Positions 55,623-64,000 of a stretch of 64,000 nt of DNA are shown in pieces. The translations under genes and the position numbers were made by a program. Within the stretch, counting starts at the first letter, position 1; each line of letters begins with the position of its first letter. This DNA comes from Alitta virens (taxonomy: Eukaryota; Annelida; Polychaeta; Phyllodocida; Nereididae). The stretch covers positions 3,376,001-3,440,000 of the forward strand of contig OW028577.1 in NCBI GenBank assembly GCA_932294295.1. Direction: 5' to 3'. The notes under the pieces are model-generated. The model ran no database searches and was not told the DNA's origin. It was given only the letters and a program-made list of their open reading frames with translations.

Positions 55623-56837
55623 GTGTCTGGCAGAACTTGTAAAGTTTCATAATGAAGCTATGAGAAGCTTCTAAGATGAAGGACCATATCATATAAGTTG
55701 ATGTATAACTTGTTTATGTTTATCGCAAGGTGATTGCACTTGATAAGAACCTTATAGAGACTTCATTATATATGGAAAATACAGACACAGCAGACTCTTT
55801 CATTCCTCTATCTTTTTGAGATGTTGTGGTAACCTCTGCATATCTTAGCAAAAACGAAACTGGAAGTTATTTATTTTGGACCTAGAGAAACATTTTGTCT
55901 ACATGCTCATAATCTTAATGAGCATGCAAAAAGTGCTGTTAATCACTGCTACCCAACGAAGCTTGCTGCTGGCTGACGGGCAACATGGTTTATTGCAGTA
56001 CCAGCAAACAAACCTCGCTAAGTATACATTTTTCTTGTGGACCCAGTGTAATTTTAGGGGCTATAGTATTTTCAAACAATTCTACTACAGAAAATGTGGT
56101 CAATGAAACAGCTATCAATAATAAATCAAACACATTGCATAGTTTTACTATGGCATAGTTTATTCAATAAATGTCAATGTTTCGAAGCTATAATCAAAGG
56201 TAAGTCTGGTAAATTAGTACTTCAGTTTAGTTTGTTAGTTAAATCATCTATTAATCTGTTTGATGTAATTAAGTGGAAGGAAAAACTGCAACTCACCAAG
56301 CCTCAATCAATCAAAGTACCAATGTAATTACAGATGTTTGCAAGAAAATATCAAAAGAAGAAAACGTTGCTTTGAAGCCACAAGATATTTTTCTTTCTTG
56401 TCCACAAGAAGTTTTTCACCCGAACCTTCAGATCCAGTGCCACATTTAAGCCCATTCAATAAAGAAGATCTGTAGATCTCAGAAGGCTTTCCACTGAAGT
56501 TATTTTTCATCCCCTTTGACAACAAAACTCAAGCACAGATAAGAGAGTGCAATTTCAGCCCTCCTAAGAAATGATAACTCTACAACACCACAGAAATAGA
56601 GTTCAACTGTATGTGCGAAATTGATTTTGAGTGCAAGAACAAACTCACGAAGTGGTATAGAATCTGTCTACTCTATATATTGTAGGTCTGTCTATATATA
56701 CATATTTACACTTGTTGTATGGATGATTTGATAACAAAGTGAAAAATTCAAATGAGAGTCATTTTAAATAAAACCAGAACTTAGGCAGATATCATTACAT
56801 CCCCCTGCTAGCACTCCCTACCTATCTAGAACACCTA

Positions 56838-57094
56838 CAGTTAGTTTCATAAAAAACGGTTGACTCTAGATGGCTGTAGCGACCTATACCTGACTGTGAT
56901 CTAAACATGCTAAAGCCAGCTGCTTCTGTCCACTTCTACAGCTAATAGTCACCTTACATTTATCACCAGAAACTTGTAAACATTGGCAAATGTAAGAAAT
57001 TAATGTAATATATCATAAATATTTACTTTTAGAACTGGTTTTGTGTAGCCAGCAATGACAGCTTTGGCTAGGCCGTTTTTAATGAAACTCACTG
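56838..57094. mobile_element. TA-flanked MITE family, copy C
   Basis: Starts CAGTTAGTTTCATAAAAAACGG and ends CCGTTTTTAATGAAACTCACTG, clear inverted repeats, with TA at 56836-56837 and 57095-57096. Shortest complete copy. Orientation is opposite to copies A and B. Confidence 0.82.
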
Positions 57095-57105
57095 TATTTG
57101 CTTGT

Positions 57106-57215
57106 CTAGCTTTTCTAACTAGCCAACAGCTAGACAGGCATTGCAACAGTGTGCATAGCTCAGAGCCCTGTGTTGGCCACTGGGGTTTGAGGTCTTCACC
57201 CACAGTGTTAATAAA
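57106..57215 (-). repeat. Dispersed repeat of the 51925 type, - strand copy
   Basis: Complement of the CCAGTGGCCAACACAGGG...ATGCACACTGTTGCAATGCCTGTCTAGC unit, including the GGTGAAGACCTCAAACCCC extension. Confidence 0.65.
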
Positions 57216-57747
57216 AGGCCCAGGAATTTCAATGGCTCAGATATGAAGATCCCCATGACACAACTAAAATGGTACAAAGTAGAAACTTGCAAACTACATA
57301 ATATGGTAGAGTGAGTTATAGAACTTGCTCTGGGCCTTGTCAATGTTGACTTGGTAATACATTATAAGTAGGCTAAAAGTCTCAAACACTAACTTTTATC
57401 ACTATGCCACAGCTGCATGAGCATTCTATAACAGGTAAATTGATTTGACACATTAACGACCTTCAAGGTATAACATTACATCATTCCGTATTGGATTGAT
57501 ACTCCAACACTGATGAACCAACACTTTGATCATGTAATGGAACAAGAATACAGTGCTATGGTAATTGCTGTGTAACATTAAAGTGCAACATTTGTCAGCA
57601 TATTGATTTTCAATTGATATATATATATACATGTAATGTGTAAGTGCATAATAACCATCATGTCAATTATCATTGATTGGAATAGGACTAAACTGTGCAT
57701 TTAGACAACTTGTAAAAATCCATGGCAATATGAAAAGCTCAACAAAC

Positions 57748-57769
57748 AGATAGATAGATAGATAGATAC
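57748..57769. repeat. (AGAT)n microsatellite
   Basis: Five AGAT units plus edges. Confidence 0.85.
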
Positions 57770-57779
57770 ATGTGGAAAG

Positions 57780-58035
57780 TGCATCCCTCTAAGGCAAGTT
57801 TTTGCCGCTATCGAGGGTTGATTGATGAAGTGAGAGAGGATGAATCTACCCATTTTACACATTTGCCCCATAGGTTGGATCTTTTACTTGCCTCAGCATA
57901 GAAACTAAGTACAAGGGACTGCCAATTTAATGTCCAGATGGGATGTTGCTCATGAAGGGTGCCTGAGCCCAGGACTGAACCCGGGTCCTTCAGAGGAGCA
58001 GGCGAGCGTCTTACCACTGGACCACCCAACAAAAT
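57780..58035 (-). mobile_element. tRNA-derived SINE (family 2) with intact head
   Basis: On -, the head (58032-57955) reads GGTCCAGTGGTAAGACGC (box A) and GGGTTCAGTCC (box B) with a CTCGCCTGCTC anticodon-arm-like middle. The body follows: CATCTGGACATTAAATTGGCAGTCCCTTGTACTTAG, then CTATGCTGAGGCAAGTAAAAGA shared with 9555-9680. An AGAT microsatellite lies at its 3' side. Confidence 0.7.
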
Positions 58036-59833
58036 GTCTCACAAATTCAAAAGCTGCATTTTACTCATTTTTAGGATGTCATTTCAAATTGTAGCACTAA
58101 AATGTAGGATTTTGTATCATATGCTACTTCTCATTCTTACAGGTTGCATAACCAAACCAACAAATGTTTTTGCTTGCACGGTGTTCAACAAGGGAAAATT
58201 GTATGGAGTCCATATTATATGCAGGAAGAACGTGCCATCCATAGACCCGGCTCCATTAAAGGCTGCACTTAGAAGCTGATACATACTCCTGTATACTTAT
58301 GACTGGGCACATTGGATGTTGTTGGGCAATGCTTTGAGATGCTACCAGACTGAATTTACACGGCATACATAGAGGTTGGTTTGATAAAATAAAATGCAAT
58401 CTTTATCAATATGTTGCAGTAAATCACCTTATAGTTTAAATCACTGTAACCAATCAAATCATTCACATATCAATTTCCTGCTAATGGAAAAGTAAATTCT
58501 AATCCAAGCAGTTGCTTACAGTTACTAAAATACATATTATAATAATTTTTGTATTATGTTCTACATTGGCAAATCTAAACAAAATAGACTTGACTGCACA
58601 GCTGGCAGTTGACTGGTGGTATCAAAGAACCAATTTATGAGGCAATGGACCTAATGAAAGAACATAAATCCTGTCTATTCACAAAATTGAGGTTACCCGC
58701 AATCAACAACAGCTGCAATCTGTCAAATGCTAGATTAAAACTTGCCATGTGTTCATGTGGTGCACAGCTTCATTAGCTCTCTTAATGATGTGTCATTGTT
58801 GGATCACAATGTATGATAGTGCCTTTTGGCCATTCAGCTCACTTGAGCCAAGTAATATTGTGCTGTACAATTTGATATATATTACAGCATTACACAACAA
58901 AAGACACCGTCGGTGAACCATGCAACAAGGGCAATATGTGTTCTGGCAACAGTGATGTATGGTCTCTCGGACCAATGGGATCCAAATATGAAATTATTCC
59001 CAACATCAGTGTCAGCCACTGCTGGGATTGTGAGGTCATTTATCATTCATGCGTAATGGCCAAAATTATTTCTGATTGAGATTGATTCACATGTGAGATT
59101 TGATTTAACCTCTCAGGCAAGATACCTGACACAGTGTTTGGTAACATTATCATATTCTATATACATGTGTATATCAGTTATTATTCTAAGTTTGGCAATG
59201 AATAGATTATACATTTCTGCCTGCCAAATGTAAAAAAGCAGCATGTGTTTAATGAGTAGATTAACTCATGTTCTGTCCTTCTTTTAAATTTTATTATTGT
59301 CTACATGTGCTGCAAATTTCCACTTTGCAAGTTAGTGAGGTTATTATTTTTTTAATTTGTGGTTGACATAGATTTGTTGGTCACATTATTTCAAGAAATA
59401 TAAAGTTTTAAAACATTGTGTCCCCTTTTTCTACTTATGCCAGATTTGTAAGGACGTGATGGCTTACTTTCATTTTCTCGAAATGGCTTCCTGCTCATAC
59501 AGCAGTTTTCGAAGGAGACTGATTCTTCAGAACAACGTTTGGAAACAGATCAAAAAAAGTGGTTAAGGCAATGTTTATGTCATTAAATTGACATTAAGAG
59601 CCACAGTTTTTCCCCATTTGGCACATGTTTATCCCACAACCCCAAATGGACTTCATATTTTCCTAGACTGTTGGTTAATGAACTCACACATGTTGGGCCT
59701 GTGGTTTCACACTGTCCTAATCTAACTTTTTAACTGTCTATTAATGGTGTTCTGATGGTCCAGTCAGCGATGCTCCCTCCAAAACTGCTGTAAATTCAGC
59801 CAGTCGTTAATGACCTTTCAGGTCGTAACAACC

Positions 59834-59912
59834 ATGGAGTCACTAGTCTCTTGTGACTCCATGCTTCAACTACCCTATACCCCTATCCCCATAAATTCAT
59901 TATTCCTTGAGG
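59834..59912. repeat. Short repeat with ATGGAGTC hairpin, copy 2
   Basis: CATGGAGTCACTAGTCTCTTGTGACTCCATG (split here into arms ATGGAGTCAC and GTGACTCCAT) and, downstream, ATTATTCCTTGAGG, as at 55541. Confidence 0.55.
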
Positions 59913-60269
59913 TAAATCAATTTTGTACCCAAATGGCTATTGAAATTGGATATCCCACTCAGAGACTATAATGTCTGCATCATTCATGCACCAACCTAAT
60001 AAAGAAGTCCCGAGTAACTTCTTGTCTTTCCTTGTTTTTCTTTACAATACACTAATGGCTCGTACTGGGAATAACAAGATTGCTGGGACCTTTTTAAGAC
60101 AGGATACCTTTATAAAGATCCAATTAGGCTACAGGCAAGAGATATACCCCAGGGAGGTCAAGCTGATGGCGGCTATAGTGGAAGAGTATCAGTGTATCAC
60201 TCAATAAACTGAAATTTGGGAAGTGAACATTTTCTCGAAAGTGTTCATACCATTATCTTGACTCCAGTA

Positions 60270-60676
60270 CAGTTTGTTTCATTGAATACGGTAGACTTTA
60301 GACAGCTGTAGCAACATATTCCTGGCTGTAACTGTAACTGGCTAAAAACGAGCCACTTCTGTCTACTTCTACTGTATAGTCGGCTTAAACTACCACCACT
60401 GAAAAATATAAACCTTGGTAAATGTAATACATTTATCATATATATCATAAATATGTATGAGCATATCAACATGCATCTTTTCAGCAAAAGATTAGAAAGT
60501 TGCATGACTCTCAACTTATGCACCAAATAGTGCTGCATGTACTTTTAATTCCATCTTTGAGTAGCCAGCTATGGTCAGACAGTTCCGTTTAGTGGCAGGT
60601 AGCATCATGTATATTGTAGCAGAAGTCTAGCTTTGCCTAGGTTCAATTTGACAGGCTGTTTTTAATGAACCAACTG
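60270..60676. mobile_element. TA-flanked MITE family, copy D (longest, 407 bp)
   Basis: Starts CAGTTTGTTTCATTGAATACGG and ends TTTTTAATGAACCAACTG, with TA at 60268-60269 and 60677-60678. Contains all blocks seen in A, B and C, so it is the best reference copy. No coding capacity. Confidence 0.82.
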
Positions 60677-61775
60677 TACATCCGACAGACATTAATAAAT
60701 GATTTTTAAAGGCAATAACTGAAACATGTCAATGTAGACAGAGAAGAAGTAATGGTAGTGTACAATGCTTTCTTTGTTGATGCCAAGTGGAACTTGATCA
60801 TGGAGACAGAAGTTCTCTTTCAAGGGAAGTCCATGTCTGTTCATAGAAATGTATCCAGAAAAAGCTTTTGTGAGATCTCCCAACAATACAGAGAGATACA
60901 TTTATTTTTCATTATATTTTTTTTGTTAATGTAAATATTTTAAAATTATTATTAATATTTGAAATTTTTTTAATAATAATAATTATAAATTCATGTATAT
61001 ATTGTGTCTCTTTATTGCGAATAAAAAATGTTATGTCTGTCTGTCCAGAGCAGGAGATGTCAAAGTATATATTTTTGTCCATGGGAAAATGTCTTCAGAT
61101 TGTCACAAGAATTATTATCATTTAAAAGAAAGGCATGACTAATCGAGTGATCAATTTTAAATTCTTTTCTGAACTCCTTCAGAAGGAAGACCCCATTTAT
61201 TTGAAACTTTTCTCAGTACCATTAAGACAGGTTGTCCCGGTACAGACACGTCAATGAACAATGTGCAGCTAATCAATTTCTAAACATTTTTGGAAGAATC
61301 TTTGTTATTTCTAGTAAGCAAAGTTCACGACTAATTAGTAAGATTTAAACAAAGGAGTAGAAGTTACAGAAAGTCAATGGTGCAAAAACATGATCAATAT
61401 TCATGTATTTGTTCCAGAACAAATGTTGCCAAGCGGTAGCAAATGGAAACGAGTATGCAAATCTAGATAGCAAAAAGGATTGTCTGATTCTTTGATTAAG
61501 GGAGATGACAGGACCTCGAGAAATGCATTGCCAAGATCCTTTCAAAGTGTGCACCAAAATGAAAGGACCCATTCGCTTTAAAGGTTGGATTTCATGTACA
61601 CAAGGAATGTTCTATATCATCATACATCTCTCGAGGTACAACAAAAGGACTCACAACAGAGATATTTACCAGGGAAGTCATGCTGATGGAGATGATTATA
61701 GATAATGCTTGTCTATCACTCAATAACAGGGCCTTAACCTGTAACCATAAATGTACTATATTTGGCTAAATTCTA

Positions 61776-61811
61776 GTGGGGGGGGGGAGGGTTTCACCCC
61801 CCCCCCCCCCG
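61776..61811. repeat. Poly(G) / poly(C) pair
   Basis: A run of nine G followed within about 12 bp by a run of about 14 C. It can fold as a hairpin and is prone to slippage or sequencing error. Confidence 0.8.
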
Positions 61812-63554
61812 CAGGCTACGGCCCTGAATAAACTATTACTTGGGAAGTGAACATTGTCTGGGAAGTGTTCACACTACAGCCTTGACTGGGGTACACACTG
61901 ATGACATTACTAATAGAGGTTTCAAGGTGGTAATTTGTTACTTGGATATTCACACCTCTTGCTATCTGGCTAAAAGTATTAAGTTTTACTTCTGTAGCAA
62001 ACTTTAGGAAGACCATTAATTCGATTTAATCAATTTGCTTGCTGGCAATGCAAACAGAAATGTAGTCATTTAAATAAATCGCCCCCACTACTTTTTTTCC
62101 TGCATAACATTCTGTGGAATACTTGTATCACCAAGAAATTCTGCATCATTTATGCAATTTTATGTAATGCAGCATGTTGCTTTCAAGTCTCTGAAATGTA
62201 TGTGACATCTAACATTACAGAATGAATCCACAGACAGAAGAAAAACAAAGCCATTAACGTCCACTCACAAGGCTGTTGTCTTTGTTGATCTAAGATGGAA
62301 AATGCTTAGGAGATATTAAAGGCAAAAGCTTTGTTCGTGCAAGAGATACAAAAGTTCATGTCTATGCACAAAAATGTTTGATTAAGTGCCGAAAAATGTA
62401 CTTCCACCTTTAAAGAGAAATATAAGAAATACCATGAGATGTTTGAAACTTGCTCTGGTGGACAGCATCGGGAATAGGATGCCAGCAGCATTTGAGTACG
62501 CCAGTGCACAGCAGATACCTGCACTGAGTGCCACTGGCTGCAGCTGGGTCTAGTCTAAGTTAGTTACACTGATAACATTTCACATGGCCAACCTACGGTC
62601 AGTGTCACCAACATTTTTGCAACACCGGCCCAACATCGGCCCGACATCGGCCCGACCTGGCATGCATAGGCCTATAAAACAGAAGAATGGCCCTGTATCA
62701 ATGGTACCGATAAGTTCATGTTAGGGTTCTAGGTTTGATTCCAATACTATACTATAGGGCGTATTCAACTATTCTTATTGACGCCAAGAAAAGAAAAAAA
62801 ACAAAGGAGAAAAAGGAGAAGAAAAGAAAAATAGAAGAACAAGATTCATAACTCAAACGTGTAGTAGAACTAAGTGCATATCCCATAATAATTTAACACC
62901 CCTGAAGCCAGGACATTGTCATGTGGTGTTTAGAATTTAAGGACAAATAACTTGTATGATGATAACAAAAGATGATACAACATTTAAAAAAAAAACATTG
63001 TTAAATATCTTAAAGAATCATTTTCATTTACAGGTAGGTTCATAAATTATAATTATTATAAATTAGTGTAACAATAGGAGTCAGACCAAGAGTTAGCAAT
63101 GGTGGAAAACATGATTAACATTAGTCAGTTTTTGTTAAAGAACAACTGGGGTCGAACAGCACCTAATGGAAAGGAGGTCTGCAAATCTGTATACATAGCA
63201 AACAAAAAGCAACCAGGGGGACTGGCATGTTCCTTTGATTTGGGCGAGCAATAGATCTTCCTGGTGTATCATGCACATCTAATAGACACAGCTTTCCAAT
63301 GTAGGCCTCTGAATAGAATGGTTATCATGCACTTGAAATAGGTTTATTTGCATAGAAATACTAATATTTCGGTATGAAGTTATAGACAATATAGAGTGTA
63401 ATGGAATGGAAAACTGTTGGAAAATTACCCTGCCCATAAAAATGAGATACATCAAGGTTGCATCTTCACTGCATCATCAACTGAAGATGAGGCTGTCAAA
63501 AAGATATTTACCAAAATCAAGCCAATAACCTTGTTATATGCACATACAAATAGT

Positions 63555-63985
63555 ATCAATCAATCTATCTATCTATCTATTTATGCATCTATTTATCTAT
63601 CTATCTACCGATCTATCTATCTATCTATCTATATCTATCTAATAGTATCAATCAATCTATCTATCTATATCTATCTACCTTTTTATGTAGGTATGTATCT
63701 ATCTATCTATCTATTTATGTATGTATGTATGTATGTATGTATGTATGTATGTATGTATCTATCTATTTATCTATCTATGTATCTATCTTTCTATCTATCT
63801 ATCTATCTATCTATCTATCCATCTACCTATCTGTATATTTATCTATCTATTGTCGTGTTAAGTTAACTTGAGTTGTAGATAATCTTCAAGAACCTGTAGT
63901 GTCAAAATGGTTAGCAAGCCTCTAACCCTTGCCTTGCGGAAGTCTTCATCAATATTATCAGTAAATGTCATAAATTTTTATCTTA
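63555..63985. repeat. CTAT/GTAT microsatellite with conserved companion, copy 2
   Basis: About 295 bp of mixed CTAT, GTAT and AATC units, then GTGTTAAGTTAAC...GTTGTAGATAATCTTCAAGAACC...GCGGAAGTCTTCATC, matching 55345-55480. The 149-codon open frame across it is repeat-derived. Confidence 0.85.
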
Positions 63986-64000
63986 ATCAAAATTTTTATC

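Larger units (their letters stand above)
47950..64000. other. Repeat-rich DNA upstream of the visible channel exons
   Basis: I found no exon with recognisable protein similarity here. If the missing first exons of the channel lie beyond 64000, all of this is one long intron; otherwise it is intergenic. Open frames of 60-150 codons in this stretch coincide with microsatellites or repeats. Confidence 0.45.

Noticed and set aside
59971..60207. 78-codon open frame
   Set aside because: Its 3' half shares DNA with 61640-61720 in a different frame, so it is a repeat rather than a conserved protein.
61660..61700. Possible upstream exon of the channel gene (- strand, ends ...SISMTSL before GTAAAT)
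   Set aside because: Vaguely like the family's SISETTM stretch and in the right phase. But related sequence recurs around 60150, so it is more likely part of a repeat, and no acceptor or longer similarity supports it.
63417..63866. 149-codon open frame rich in Tyr-Leu-Ser-Ile
   Set aside because: Produced by CTAT/GTAT tetranucleotide repeats without stops. Same for the frame at 53152-53409.
1..64000. CRISPR arrays, operons or phage-like defence systems
   Set aside because: The window is eukaryotic with spliced genes. Regular arrays seen are microsatellites without spacers.

Overview
This is animal (metazoan) nuclear DNA. It is AT-rich and has spliced genes with GT-AG introns, tRNA-derived SINEs, several MITE families and abundant tetranucleotide microsatellites. 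The gene set (Sprouty, NDP kinase, UCHL5/UCH37, beta-sarcoglycan, an anionic Cys-loop receptor) and the repeat landscape suggest a marine invertebrate. A deuterostome is my guess, but the sequence alone does not settle the phylum.

Genes: (1) A Sprouty-family RTK-signalling inhibitor on the + strand, with the whole coding sequence in one exon (2105-2959) behind a splice acceptor. (2) A complete four-exon nucleoside diphosphate kinase on the - strand (21053-24267, 152 aa), head-to-head with (3) a complete three-exon UCHL5/UCH37 deubiquitinase on the + strand (24656-26117, 331 aa). Their start codons are 388 bp apart around a perfect CRE palindrome. (4) A complete seven-exon beta-sarcoglycan on the - strand (27272-30478, 321 aa), tail-to-tail with UCHL5. 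(5) The last six exons of a glycine/glutamate-gated chloride-channel-like Cys-loop receptor on the - strand (35602-47949). Its 5' exons (signal peptide and first extracellular strands) were not found and may lie beyond 64000.

Mobile DNA: the clearest element is a 3.8-kb PIF/Harbinger transposon (14796-18583) with inverted termini and a TTA target duplication. It carries two decayed genes: a MADF/Myb-like protein on + and a DDE transposase on -. A 477-bp hAT-type MITE with a perfect 8-bp target duplication is nested in the first gene, and removing it restores the reading frame across the junction. A 63-bp copy of the element's own left subterminal DNA sits inside its transposase gene. A tRNA-derived SINE family has four copies, three with perfect 13-14 bp target duplications, so it was recently mobile. 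A second SINE family, a four-copy TA-flanked MITE family, smaller 'GACCAC' MITEs, and CCAACGTTGG-rich foldback DNA make up much of the rest.

Layout: 1-2094, upstream DNA and intron of Sprouty; 2960-6330, probable long 3' UTR or flank; 6331-14792, AT-rich intergenic DNA; 14796-18583, Harbinger; 18830-20640, a compositionally odd block; 20731-30478, three compact housekeeping or muscle genes; 30479-35601, intergenic with foldback repeats and an ACAATGA-dense block; 35602-47949, channel gene; 47950-64000, repeat-rich DNA with no recognised exon. I found no CRISPR array, operon or other prokaryotic system, and nothing that looks like an undescribed molecular machine. The best leads are transposon biology and two or three regulatory-looking clusters.
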